This document shows positions 17,526 to 25,145 of a stretch of DNA of 28,608 nt, piece by piece. Source of the DNA: Clostridiaceae bacterium (lineage in GTDB: Bacteria > Bacillota > Clostridia > Oscillospirales > Butyricicoccaceae); assembly GCA_016293155.1 (NCBI GenBank), contig JAEDEU010000010.1:1-28608 (forward strand), written 5' to 3'. The notes below the pieces were generated by a model that made no database searches, was not told the origin of the DNA, and saw nothing but the letters and a program-made list of their open reading frames with translations. The position numbers were made by a program, and so were the translations under genes. Each line of letters begins with the position of its first letter. Position 1 is the first letter of the stretch.

Positions 17526-18014
17526 ATGGCCAGACGAGACAAACACAATTATTATTTGGATATGGCACAGGTCGCGCTGGAGCGCAGCACCTGCCTGCGC
17601 CGCAATTTCGGCGCGGTCATTGTCAATCATGATATGATTATTTCCACCGGCTACAACGGCGCACCGCGCGGTCGGGAAAACTGCATTGATATGGGCTACT
17701 GCATCCGCGATGCGCGTAATATTCCGCGCGGCACGCAGTATGAGTTCTGCCGCTCGGTGCACGCGGAGGCAAATGCTATTATTTCCGCTTCGCGCGAGGA
17801 GATGATCGGCGCAACGCTGTACCTCGCGGGGCGCGACGCCAAGACCGGAGAAATGATGACGGATGCAAACTCCTGCACGATGTGCAAGCGTCTGATTATC
17901 AACGCCGGCATTGAGCGGGTAATCATCCGCCGTGAAAACGATAACTTTGATATCATTGATGTACAGGAGTGGGTGGACAACGACGACCTCCTGAACGGAG
18001 AGAGTGGATATTAA
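17526..18014 (+). CDS. dCMP deaminase-family protein (ComEB-like)
   Basis: A 162-aa zinc-dependent cytidine/deoxycytidylate deaminase. The zinc and proton-shuttle motif HAE is H79-A80-E81, and the second half is C117-X2-C120 (NSCTMC). GAVIVNHDMIISTGYNGAPRG is the standard N-terminal nucleotide-binding segment. It should convert dCMP to dUMP and so feed thymidylate synthesis; members of this fold in Firmicutes are also called ComEB, although a competence role is not established. AAGGAG (17511-17516), overlapping the end of the preceding gene, sets the ATG at 17526. It is likely co-transcribed with the upstream gene. Confidence 0.92.
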   Translation: MARRDKHNYYLDMAQVALERSTCLRRNFGAVIVNHDMIISTGYNGAPRGRENCIDMGYCIRDARNIPRGTQYEFCRSVHAEANAIISASREEMIGATLYLAGRDAKTGEMMTDANSCTMCKRLIINAGIERVIIRRENDNFDIIDVQEWVDNDDLLNGESGY

Positions 18015-18037
18015 GCCGCTCCTGTCAATTCAGAGAT

Positions 18038-18070
18038 AAAAAAGCAAAGCCCCGCGGATGCGGGGCTTTG
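18038..18070 (-). terminator. Bidirectional terminator between the deaminase and PPOX genes
   Basis: A perfect 11-bp stem CAAAGCCCCGC/GCGGGGCTTTG (18045-18055, 18060-18070) has a GGAT loop. Read on the minus strand it is followed by GCTTTTTT, so it fits best as the terminator of the minus-strand flavoprotein gene. On the plus strand only TTTG follows, but it would also stop the deaminase transcript. Confidence 0.85.
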
Positions 18071-18089
18071 TCATAGGCATGGATGAGAC

Positions 18090-18494
18090 TTACAGGATAT
18101 ATTCCTTCGGCGGATTGCCGGAGAAATCCGAAATCACTGCACGTGCATCCGCGAGATAGAATACGGTAAAGATCGGATTGTCTGCGGTCTGGTACTGGCT
18201 CTTGACGATCGGGTTGTTCATACAGCCCTCTTTGACCGCCATGTTGTTTTCAAAGACAGCTCGTCCGCTCAGACGGATCCAGGCATAGGACGGAGAGGAA
18301 ATCGACACCTCGATGTAAGGATTTGCCTGCATATCCTTGTATACGTCCTTCTGATTGTTGGTACAGAACCAGAGCTTGCCGTCCTGCTCGAAGCAGAACA
18401 TGAACGGGCGGCATTTTGCCTTTCCGTCACGACCGACGGTTGCCAGATACTGCACCGGATTTTCCTGTAGAAATGCGATTACTTCATTCATCAT
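18090..18494 (-). CDS. Pyridoxamine 5'-phosphate oxidase-fold flavoprotein
   Basis: A 134-aa split-barrel protein of the PPOX/NimA-like group, expected to bind FMN, F420 or heme. The pattern of an N-terminal helix, YLATVGRDGKAKCRPFMFCFEQDGKLWFCTN, then SYAWIRLSGRAVFE is typical. True PdxH proteins are longer and carry PLP-binding arginines not evident here, so a redox or detoxification role is more likely than vitamin B6 synthesis. Two adjacent ATGs follow AGGAGG with a 5-nt gap; I start at the first (18494). It is transcribed divergently from an HxlR regulator and is the obvious target of it. Confidence 0.85.
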   Translation of the reverse strand: MMNEVIAFLQENPVQYLATVGRDGKAKCRPFMFCFEQDGKLWFCTNNQKDVYKDMQANPYIEVSISSPSYAWIRLSGRAVFENNMAVKEGCMNNPIVKSQYQTADNPIFTVFYLADARAVISDFSGNPPKEYIL

Positions 18495-18519
18495 AAATAC
18501 CTCCTGATCTTGCTGCGGG

Positions 18520-18548
18520 TTGACGTTTACTTTCCGTGAGCCTATAAT
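18520..18548 (+). promoter_or_regulatory. Promoter of the HxlR regulator gene
   Basis: TTGACG (18520-18525) and TATAAT (18543-18548) are 17 nt apart: a near-consensus plus-strand promoter with a predicted leader of about 75 nt. Its -10 box is offset by a single base from the -10 box of the minus-strand promoter. Confidence 0.8.
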
Positions 18549-18572
18549 AAATCCATACGGAAGAATTGTAAA
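18544..18572 (-). promoter_or_regulatory. Promoter of the PPOX-fold gene
   Basis: On the minus strand TTTACA (18572-18567) and TATTAT (18549-18544) are 17 nt apart, giving a predicted start about 40 nt before the coding region. It shares its -10 DNA with the opposing promoter. Confidence 0.75.
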
Positions 18573-18628
18573 GTAAGCACTTTTTTGTGCCGTAGTTACC
18601 AAAAGGATACGATTGAGGAGGAACTGCG

Positions 18629-18949
18629 ATGGCGGAAAAAACGCTGCCGGCGTGTCCGGTGGAGACCACGCTGATGCTGATCGGAGACAAGTGGAAGGTG
18701 CTGATTCTGCGCGATCTGATGGACGGCAAAAAACGCTTCGGCGAGCTGAAAAAATCCATCGGCACCGTCAGCCAGAAGGTGCTGACCGCACAGCTGCGCG
18801 CGATGGAGGCAAGCGGACTGGTCAGCCGGACGGTCTACGCCGAGGTGCCGCCGCGCGTGGAATATGAGCTGACCGAAACCGGATACAGTTTGAATCCAGT
18901 GCTGGAGGCGCTGCGCGACTGGGGCACGGAATATCAGCAAAAACAATAA
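18629..18949 (+). CDS. HxlR family transcriptional regulator
   Basis: A 106-aa winged-helix DNA-binding protein. The HxlR signature starts at the conserved N-terminal cysteine C9 (CPVETTLMLIGDKWKVLILRDL), followed by the recognition region KRFGELKKSIGTVSQKVLTAQLRAMEASGLVSR and the wing VPPRVEYELTETG. In relatives such as YodB and HypR of B. subtilis this cysteine senses electrophiles or disulfide stress; whether it does so here is inference. TGAGGAGGA precedes the ATG. Being divergent to a flavin-fold gene, it probably controls that gene and itself through the shared promoter region. Confidence 0.92.
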   Translation: MAEKTLPACPVETTLMLIGDKWKVLILRDLMDGKKRFGELKKSIGTVSQKVLTAQLRAMEASGLVSRTVYAEVPPRVEYELTETGYSLNPVLEALRDWGTEYQQKQ

Positions 18950-18954
18950 AAAAA

Positions 18955-18990
18955 CAAGGGACAGGATACTTCCTGTCCCTTGCGGCTTGT
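18955..18990 (-). terminator. Bidirectional terminator between HxlR and prfB
   Basis: A perfect 12-bp stem CAAGGGACAGGA/TCCTGTCCCTTG (18955-18966, 18971-18982) has a TACT loop. On the minus strand it is followed by seven T residues, making it a strong prfB terminator. On the plus strand the U tract is absent, so it is a weaker stop for the HxlR transcript. Confidence 0.85.
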
Positions 18991-19000
18991 TCGGATGATT

Positions 19001-20122
19001 TTACTTGGTTGTCAGCGTGCCGTTTGCCTGAGCGGTCAGATAGGCGTTGATAAAGCCGTCCAGATCGCCGTCCATGACAGCGTCGATGTTGCTGTTCTCG
19101 AAGGCGGTGCGGGTATCCTTGGCAAGGGTGTACGGCATGAAGACGTAGGAGCGGATCTGGCTGCCCCATTCGATCTTCTTCTGGTCGCCCTTGATGTCCT
19201 CGATCTTGTCCAGGTGCTCGCGCTCCTTGATTTCAACCAGCTTCGCCTTCAGCATCTTCATACAGTTGTCCTTGTTCTGGAACTGGCTGCGCTCGGTCTG
19301 GCAGGAGACAACGATGCCGGTCGGCAGATGGGTCAGACGAACCGCAGACGAGGTCTTGTTGATGTGCTGACCGCCTGCGCCGGACGAACGGAATACATCC
19401 ATTTTGATTTCCTCCGGACGGATCTCAACCGTGGTGTCGTCGTCGATTTCCGGCATGACCTCGACTGCGGAGAACGAGGTGTGACGGCGTCCGGACGAGT
19501 CGAACGGGGAGACGCGCACCAGACGGTGTACGCCGGATTCGCTCTTGAGGAAGCCGTAGGCGTTCTCGCCCTCGATCAGGATGGAGGCGGATTTCAGACC
19601 GGCATCCTCGCCCTCCAGATAGTCCAGAATGGTGTAGGTGAAGCCGTGGCGCTCCGACCAGCGGGTGTACATGCGGTACAGCATTTCGCACCAGTCCTGC
19701 GCCTCGGTGCCGCCGGCACCCGCGTGGAAGGACAGAATTGCATTGTTGCGGTCGTACTCGCCGGTCAGCAGGGTGGCGAGCTTGCGGCTGTCCAGCTCCT
19801 CCGAGAATGCGGCAAAGCCGGTCTCCAGCTCCTCCAGCATGGAGTCGTCCTCCATCTCGAGCGCCAGCTCACACAGCGTGAGCAGATCCTCATACTGCGT
19901 GGTCAGGTTCGCAAAGCCCTCGACCTTGTCCTTGAGCGCCTTGGTGCGCTGCAATACCTTTTGGGATTTCTCCATGTCATCCCAGAAGCCCGGCTCGCTG
20001 GCACGGTTCTCCAGCTCCTCGATTTCCTCCTTGGAACGCTCCAGATCATAGGCTGCGCCGAGCTTATCCAGCTCCGGCTTGAGATTGTTTAATTTCTGCT
20101 TATATTCTTCAAATTCGATCAA
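19001..20122 (-). CDS. prfB: Peptide chain release factor 2
   Basis: A 373-aa class-I release factor that recognises UGA/UAA and triggers peptide release. The stop-codon-reading tripeptide SPF is at 205-207 and the catalytic GGQ at 250-252 (SSGAGGQHINK). I take TTG 20122 as start because AAAGGAG (20138-20132) lies 9 nt upstream and every earlier in-frame ATG falls before the promoter; the product then lines up with other RF2 proteins from MIEFEEYKQKL onward. In most bacteria codon 26 is an in-frame TGA bypassed by a +1 shift; here codons 25-26 read TAT GAT, so the frame is continuous. It is monocistronic with its own promoter and terminator. Confidence 0.96.
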   Translation of the reverse strand: MIEFEEYKQKLNNLKPELDKLGAAYDLERSKEEIEELENRASEPGFWDDMEKSQKVLQRTKALKDKVEGFANLTTQYEDLLTLCELALEMEDDSMLEELETGFAAFSEELDSRKLATLLTGEYDRNNAILSFHAGAGGTEAQDWCEMLYRMYTRWSERHGFTYTILDYLEGEDAGLKSASILIEGENAYGFLKSESGVHRLVRVSPFDSSGRRHTSFSAVEVMPEIDDDTTVEIRPEEIKMDVFRSSGAGGQHINKTSSAVRLTHLPTGIVVSCQTERSQFQNKDNCMKMLKAKLVEIKEREHLDKIEDIKGDQKKIEWGSQIRSYVFMPYTLAKDTRTAFENSNIDAVMDGDLDGFINAYLTAQANGTLTTK

Positions 20123-20131
20123 AGCTGATAA

Positions 20132-20138
20132 CTCCTTT
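20132..20138 (-). promoter_or_regulatory. Ribosome binding site fixing a TTG start for prfB
   Basis: On the minus strand AAAGGAG sits 9 nt before TTG 20122. There is no ATG or GTG in frame at a usable distance, so the site decides the start codon. Confidence 0.75.
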
Positions 20139-20177
20139 GTTTCAGTGTGGTTTTCCAAAACGATGCACTTATCTAAT

Positions 20178-20206
20178 AGTATATAAAATCCGCGGGTGGA
20201 AGTAAA
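20178..20206 (-). promoter_or_regulatory. prfB promoter
   Basis: On the minus strand TTTACT (20206-20201) and TATACT (20183-20178) are 17 nt apart, giving a predicted transcript start near 20171 and a leader of about 50 nt. Confidence 0.75.
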
Positions 20207-20257
20207 GCAGTTTTTTTGCACAAATGGGAAAAATGATAGGAATTTACAAAAAATACG

Positions 20258-20286
20258 TTTATATCAACAGACAAACGTGATATAAT
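20258..20286 (+). promoter_or_regulatory. secA promoter
   Basis: TTTATA (20258-20263) and a perfect TATAAT (20281-20286) are 17 nt apart, with a TGA extension giving TGATATAAT. The leader is about 52 nt. No SecM-like ORF is seen. Confidence 0.7.
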
Positions 20287-20344
20287 GCAAGAGATACTAG
20301 AAAATAGGGAGAAAATTCCCTGTTACATGAGAGGAATGCAACGA

Positions 20345-23161
20345 ATGGCTCGTTTTTTAGAGAAAATTTTTGGCACCTACAGCTCGCGTGAGCTGAAAAA
20401 GCTGAATCCGATCGTAGACAGCATCCTTGCGCTTGAGGATGAGTATAAGGCGCTGACGGATGCACAGCTGCGCGCAAAGACCGCAGAGTTTAAAAAGAGA
20501 TATGCAGAGGGCGAATCGCTGGATGATCTGCTGCCGGAGGCGTTTGCGACTGTGCGCGAGGCATCCGATCGTGTGCTCGGTATGCGTCACTACCGCGTAC
20601 AGCTGATCGGCGGCATCGTCCTGCATCAGGGGCGCATCGCCGAGATGAGAACCGGTGAGGGCAAGACGCTGGTGGCAACCACGGCAGTTTATCTGAATGC
20701 GCTGACCGGCAAGGGCGTGCATGTCGTCACGGTCAACGATTATCTGGCAAAGCGCGACAGCGAATGGATGGGCAAGGTCTACCGTTTCCTCGGTCTGACC
20801 GTCGGTCTGGTCATTCATGACATCCAGCCGCAGGACCGCCGCGCAATGTATGAGGCGGACATTACCTACGGCACGAACAACGAGTTCGGTTTTGACTATC
20901 TGCGTGACAACATGGCGATTTATAAAAACCGCATGGTACAGCGCGGTCATGCGTTTGCCGTCGTGGACGAGGTGGACTCCATCCTCATCGACGAGGCGCG
21001 TACTCCGCTGATTATCTCCGGTCAGGGCGATAAGTCCACCGATCTCTACCGCCAGGCAGATCTGTTTGTCAGCCGCCTCAAGAGCTTCCGCATCAAGGAA
21101 ACCGACTCCAAGCTGGATGTTGAAACCGAGGGCGAGCGCGTGCGTCGGCTGGTAGAACAGCAGGGCATGAAGGCGCTGAGCGAGGAGGACCGTCAGATTC
21201 TGGCACAGCTGGAAGCGGACTATATCGTAGACGAAAAGGCAAAGACTGCAATGCTCACCCCGAAGGGACAGAAGCGGGCGGAGCAGGCGTTTAACATCGC
21301 AAACCTTTCCGATCCGGAGAATACAACGCTGGCGCATCATATCAATCAGGCAATCAAGGCGCACGGCGTCATGCACCGCGATGTTGAGTATGTCATCCGC
21401 GACGGACAGATCGTCATCGTAGACGAATTTACCGGACGACTGATGTTCGGCCGCCGCTACTCGGACGGCCTGCATCAGGCGATCGAGGCGAAGGAGCACG
21501 TTACCGTCCAGCGCGAAAACAAGACGCTGGCAACCATTACCTTCCAGAACTACTTCCGCCTGTACGGAAAGCTGTCCGGCATGACCGGTACCGCGCTGAC
21601 CGAGGAGGAGGAGTTCCGCGAGATCTACAAGCTGGATGTCATTGAAATTCCGACCAACCGTCCGCTGGCACGTGTGGACAATCCGGACTGTGTATACCGC
21701 AGCCAGAACGGCAAGTTCAATGCGGCTGTGCGCAAGATCAAGGAGTGCTATGAGAAGAAGCAGCCGATTCTGGTCGGCACGGTTTCCATTGACAAGAGTG
21801 AGCAGCTCTCCGCGATGCTCAAGCGCGAGGGCATCCCGCACACCGTGCTGAATGCAAAATATCACGAGCAGGAGGCGCAGATTGTCGCACAGGCAGGCAA
21901 GCTGGGTGCAGTTACGATTGCAACCAACATGGCAGGACGCGGTACGGATATCGTGCTGGGCGGCAATGCGGAGTTCATGGCAAAGGATGCACTGCGCAAG
22001 GCGGGCTTTGAGGACTCCGTTATCAGCGAGGCAACCGGACACGCGGAAACGGACGACGAGATGGTGCTGAACGCGCGTGCAGAGTACGAGCGTCACTATC
22101 AGCTCTTCAAGGCGCAGACCGACGAGGAGGGCGAGCGCGTGCGCGCCGTCGGCGGCCTGTGCATTCTGGGCACCGAGCGCCACGAGTCCCGCCGCATCGA
22201 CAACCAGCTGCGCGGCCGTGCGGGCCGTCAGGGCGATCCGGGCGAGTCCAATTTCTACATCTCCATGGAGGACGATCTGATGCGCCTGTTCGGTGCGGAG
22301 CGCATTATGGGTATGCTGGATAAGTTCGGCATGGATGACGACACGCCGATTGACCAGAAGATGCTGAGCGGCGCCATCGAGAACGCACAGCGCAAGGTCG
22401 AGTCGCGCAACTTCGGTATCCGTAAAAACGTCTTACAATATGATGATGTCATGAACAGCCAGCGTGAGGTCATTTATAAGCAGAGAAATCAGGTGCTGGA
22501 GGGGCAGGACATCAGTCAGAACATCCTCAGCATGATTGACAATACCATCGACCGCGCGGTTATGCGCGTGATGGGCGAGCACCAGTATTGTGAGGCGGAG
22601 CACGTCGAGGCGGTCAAGAAGCAGTTCCTCGGACTATTCCTCATGCCGGAGGATCTGCTGTTCAGCCGCGAGGAGCTGGAGGAGCTGTCGCAGGATGCCC
22701 TCAAAAATATGGTGCGTGACCGTGCGCACGAGGTCTATGCGGCGCGCGAGGCGGAGTATACCTCCAAGGTCATGCGTGAGCTGGAGCGCGTAGTGCTGCT
22801 CAAGAATGTTGACTCCAAGTGGATGGATCACATCGACGCGATGACCGAGCTGCGAAACGGCATTGGTCTGCGTGCACTGGGTCAGCATGATCCGGTGGTC
22901 GAGTACAAGCGCGAGGGCTATGATATGTTCGAGGAAATGGTTGCTGCCATTCAGGAGGACACTGTTCGCATGATGTTCCTGGCGCGTGTGCGCACGCAGG
23001 AGGAGCCGAAGCGTGAGCAGGTTGCAAAGGAAACCGCGACCTCGGGCGATCAGACTGTACAGAAGCAGCCGCGCCGCGTCACCAAAAAGGTCGGACGCAA
23101 CGATCCGTGCCCGTGCGGAAGCGGCAAGAAATATAAAAAGTGCTGCGGCAGAAACGAGTAA
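20345..23161 (+). CDS. secA: Protein translocase ATPase SecA
   Basis: A 938-aa motor that pushes preproteins through SecYEG. Walker A is MRTGEGKT (101-108) and Walker B DEVD (208-211). The preprotein-binding region, NBD2 (NMAGRGTD, GTERHESRRIDNQLRGRAGRQGDPG), helical scaffold (WMDHIDAMTELRNGIGLRALGQHDP) and C-terminal zinc/SecB-binding motif (C922, C924, C933, C934) follow in order. It is longer than B. subtilis SecA mainly because of two insertions, about 249-291 and a block inside NBD2 after GTDIVLGGNAEF. ATG 20345 is chosen because AGAGGA lies about 9 nt upstream; the longer in-frame ORF starts within the -10 box. Only 33 nt separate it from the next gene. Confidence 0.97.
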   Translation: MARFLEKIFGTYSSRELKKLNPIVDSILALEDEYKALTDAQLRAKTAEFKKRYAEGESLDDLLPEAFATVREASDRVLGMRHYRVQLIGGIVLHQGRIAEMRTGEGKTLVATTAVYLNALTGKGVHVVTVNDYLAKRDSEWMGKVYRFLGLTVGLVIHDIQPQDRRAMYEADITYGTNNEFGFDYLRDNMAIYKNRMVQRGHAFAVVDEVDSILIDEARTPLIISGQGDKSTDLYRQADLFVSRLKSFRIKETDSKLDVETEGERVRRLVEQQGMKALSEEDRQILAQLEADYIVDEKAKTAMLTPKGQKRAEQAFNIANLSDPENTTLAHHINQAIKAHGVMHRDVEYVIRDGQIVIVDEFTGRLMFGRRYSDGLHQAIEAKEHVTVQRENKTLATITFQNYFRLYGKLSGMTGTALTEEEEFREIYKLDVIEIPTNRPLARVDNPDCVYRSQNGKFNAAVRKIKECYEKKQPILVGTVSIDKSEQLSAMLKREGIPHTVLNAKYHEQEAQIVAQAGKLGAVTIATNMAGRGTDIVLGGNAEFMAKDALRKAGFEDSVISEATGHAETDDEMVLNARAEYERHYQLFKAQTDEEGERVRAVGGLCILGTERHESRRIDNQLRGRAGRQGDPGESNFYISMEDDLMRLFGAERIMGMLDKFGMDDDTPIDQKMLSGAIENAQRKVESRNFGIRKNVLQYDDVMNSQREVIYKQRNQVLEGQDISQNILSMIDNTIDRAVMRVMGEHQYCEAEHVEAVKKQFLGLFLMPEDLLFSREELEELSQDALKNMVRDRAHEVYAAREAEYTSKVMRELERVVLLKNVDSKWMDHIDAMTELRNGIGLRALGQHDPVVEYKREGYDMFEEMVAAIQEDTVRMMFLARVRTQEEPKREQVAKETATSGDQTVQKQPRRVTKKVGRNDPCPCGSGKKYKKCCGRNE

Positions 23162-23194
23162 TCCGGTGCACACGAGAGAGTGAGACAAAAAGCA

Positions 23195-24025
23195 ATGAAA
23201 CGCATTTATCCCTGGCTGGTTGTGCTGGCGGGCATTGCGGGAGCAATCCTGCGCGGCACACAGCTTTGTTACGGCTATGAGAAAAGCGGACTGCCGAAGG
23301 ACGGATATCTGGCGCTGCCCGTGCTGACCGCCGTGGTTCTGATTGGATGCGTGATTTTATCACGATTCTATCGGAACGCCCGGCCGTTTGAAACGACATT
23401 TTATGCGCCGGCTCCCCAGCGCGCCGCCGGAATCCTGATTGGTGTGCTGACGGCGGCGGTCGGTCTGGGAGGCATCTTATCCGTGCCCGAACAGCTGGAG
23501 GAAGAGATTTCTGAATTTTATGAGGTGATACAGCCGGGCTCGCTGATTGTCGCCGCTACTTATGCGCAGTGGATTCTGTGTGTGCTGACCGGCATTTCCA
23601 TTGCTGCGATTGCCGCCGGACAGAACGGCGTACAGCGCGGCAAAGTGTATGCCACCTGCACCGTGGTACCGATGTTCTGGGCGGGTGTGACAATGGTCAT
23701 GATCTACCATGCCAACAGCGGCAATCCGGTGCAGACCGCATTTGTTTACGAGCTGCTGCTGTGCGCGGCAGTCATGGCTGCCTTTTATGGCATTGCAGGA
23801 TTTTTCTACTCGGACGGGTCGGCGGCACGCTTTATGATGTACGGCGGCGCCGCGGTGTATCTCGGACTGACCGCCGTCGGCGGTCGGATTGATGCATGGC
23901 TGTTCGGTGCGGGGAATGTGGAGATCACGGCGATGTGGCAGCAGGCGGCACTGGGGCTGTGCGCGCTGTTTGTGCTGCCGCTGCTGTTTTCCGTGCCGTC
24001 TCGGCTGGGCGGACAGGAGGAATGA
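23195..24025 (+). CDS. Predicted 8-TM membrane protein of unknown function
   Basis: I do not recognise a family. The 276-aa product has about eight hydrophobic segments (near residues 6-22, 37-57, 75-95, 113-140, 148-170, 178-202, 208-228 and 245-265) with short loops, few charges inside membranes and no catalytic motif. A short acidic stretch EQLEEEISEFYE lies between TM3 and TM4, probably outside or at the interface. I prefer ATG 23195 (MKRIYPWLVV); GTG 23180 is an alternative start, and neither has a strong ribosome binding site. It follows secA closely with no terminator, and the zinc-ribbon gene follows after 3 nt, so all three may share a transcript. Confidence 0.7.
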   Translation: MKRIYPWLVVLAGIAGAILRGTQLCYGYEKSGLPKDGYLALPVLTAVVLIGCVILSRFYRNARPFETTFYAPAPQRAAGILIGVLTAAVGLGGILSVPEQLEEEISEFYEVIQPGSLIVAATYAQWILCVLTGISIAAIAAGQNGVQRGKVYATCTVVPMFWAGVTMVMIYHANSGNPVQTAFVYELLLCAAVMAAFYGIAGFFYSDGSAARFMMYGGAAVYLGLTAVGGRIDAWLFGAGNVEITAMWQQAALGLCALFVLPLLFSVPSRLGGQEE

Positions 24026-24028
24026 CAG

Positions 24029-24241
24029 ATGGAACAAAAACAGTATGAATGCCCGAAATGCGGATGCAGACAGTATACCGCAGACCAGATGCAGGCGACC
24101 GGCGGAAATTTTGCAAAGATTTTCGATATCCAAAACAAAAAATTCACAATGATTAGCTGCAACCGCTGCGGCTACACCGAGTTCTACCGCAAGGCGAATT
24201 CGGATGGATGGGATATTTTGGATTTTCTCATGGGCGGCTGA
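24029..24241 (+). CDS. Small zinc-ribbon protein (DUF2082/PF09855-like)
   Basis: A 70-aa protein with two CxxC knuckles, CPKC (8-11) and CNRC (about 44-47), separated by the conserved run GGNFAKIFDIQNKKF and followed by GYTEFYR. This matches the small zinc-ribbon family annotated as nucleic-acid-binding; no role is established. ATG 24029 follows GGAGGAATGACAG closely and starts 3 nt after the preceding stop. It ends the secA-side transcript just before a terminator. Confidence 0.85.
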   Translation: MEQKQYECPKCGCRQYTADQMQATGGNFAKIFDIQNKKFTMISCNRCGYTEFYRKANSDGWDILDFLMGG

Positions 24242-24260
24242 TCTGTTCAGACAAAGCAAA

Positions 24261-24294
24261 AGCAGGTTCGGATTTCCGAACCTGCTGATTTTTT
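24261..24294 (+). terminator. Terminator after the zinc-ribbon gene (also serves murI)
   Basis: A near-perfect hairpin AGCAGGTTCGG/CCGAACCTGCT with an A-TTT-type loop is followed by GATTTTTT on the plus strand. On the minus strand TTTTGCTTTG follows, so it can also end the murI transcript. Confidence 0.88.
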
Positions 24295-24307
24295 ATGTAG
24301 AAATCGG

Positions 24308-25087
24308 TTACAGGGCAAACAGCCGTCTGCACAGCGCAAGCTCCTCCTCGGAGGGGCGGCTGGTGTCAAACACAATTCTGCCGGGCTCTGCGGACGGATT
24401 GACCAGCTCCCATTTTTCCAGCTGGCGCTTGAGCTGGCGGGCAGTGCCTGCGCCGCCGTCGAAAAACTGGACATGATCGCCCAAAATATCGCGCAGCGCT
24501 TTCTTGGCAAACGGGAAGTGTGTGCAGCCCAACACGACGGAATCCACCGGATGCTCGATGAAATCCGCGAGCAGACCGCGGAGATAATCGTACATTTCCG
24601 GGCTTTCCAGCTCTCCCAGCTCGATCAGCTCGACCAGTCTGGGACAGGGCAGAATAAAGGTCTGCGCGCGGTCCTCATAGTGGTGCATCAGATCGTTGAA
24701 CTTTTTCAGCTTGAGCGTTGCCGGTGTTGCCATTACGAGCACACGCGAGTGCTCATGCGACATTGCGGCGGGCTTGAGCGCCGGTTCAATGCCGATGATC
24801 GGAAGATGAGTGTATTCTTCGCGCAGGATTTCCGCAGCGGCACTGGTGGCGGTATTGCACGCAATGACCACTGCCTTCGCGCCGCCCTCGATCATGCGGC
24901 GGATGCTGCGGCAGGTGAGACTGCGGATTTCTTCGATGGATTTGGTTCCATAAGGTGCGTTGGCTGAATCTCCAAAGTACCAGAAATTTTCGCGGGGCAG
25001 CACTGCGGCGAGCTCCTTGAGCACGCTGATGCCGCCGACACCGGAATCAAACACCGCTACCGGTGCGGTCAGGTCTGTTCTGTTCAT
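24308..25087 (-). CDS. murI: Glutamate racemase
   Basis: A 259-aa cofactor-independent racemase that supplies D-glutamate for peptidoglycan. Both catalytic cysteines are present in their motifs, IACNTATS and LGCTHFPF, with the N-terminal FDSGVGG and the YFGDSANAPYG loop. ATG 25087 is preceded by GAGGGAG at 7 nt; an in-frame upstream extension would start inside the promoter. It is the last gene of the leftward group ogg-DUF523-murI and also has a promoter of its own overlapping the DUF523 stop codon. Confidence 0.96.
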   Translation of the reverse strand: MNRTDLTAPVAVFDSGVGGISVLKELAAVLPRENFWYFGDSANAPYGTKSIEEIRSLTCRSIRRMIEGGAKAVVIACNTATSAAAEILREEYTHLPIIGIEPALKPAAMSHEHSRVLVMATPATLKLKKFNDLMHHYEDRAQTFILPCPRLVELIELGELESPEMYDYLRGLLADFIEHPVDSVVLGCTHFPFAKKALRDILGDHVQFFDGGAGTARQLKRQLEKWELVNPSAEPGRIVFDTSRPSEEELALCRRLFAL

Positions 25088-25145
25088 GATATTCTCCCTC
25101 GATTCCGCTTTGCTTGTAACAGTTGTAAAGCAGTTTCTATCTGTT

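Noticed and set aside
18980..20092. 370-aa plus-strand ORF opposite prfB
   Set aside because: It is the antisense of a clear release factor gene; the GC-rich codons of the real gene keep the opposite frame open. Similar long shadows exist opposite secA, addA, addB and dnaG.
20287..20344. SecM-like regulatory peptide or longer SecA N-terminus
   Set aside because: The extra in-frame residues start inside the -10 box and have no ribosome binding site; the standard SecA start MARFLEKIFG has one.
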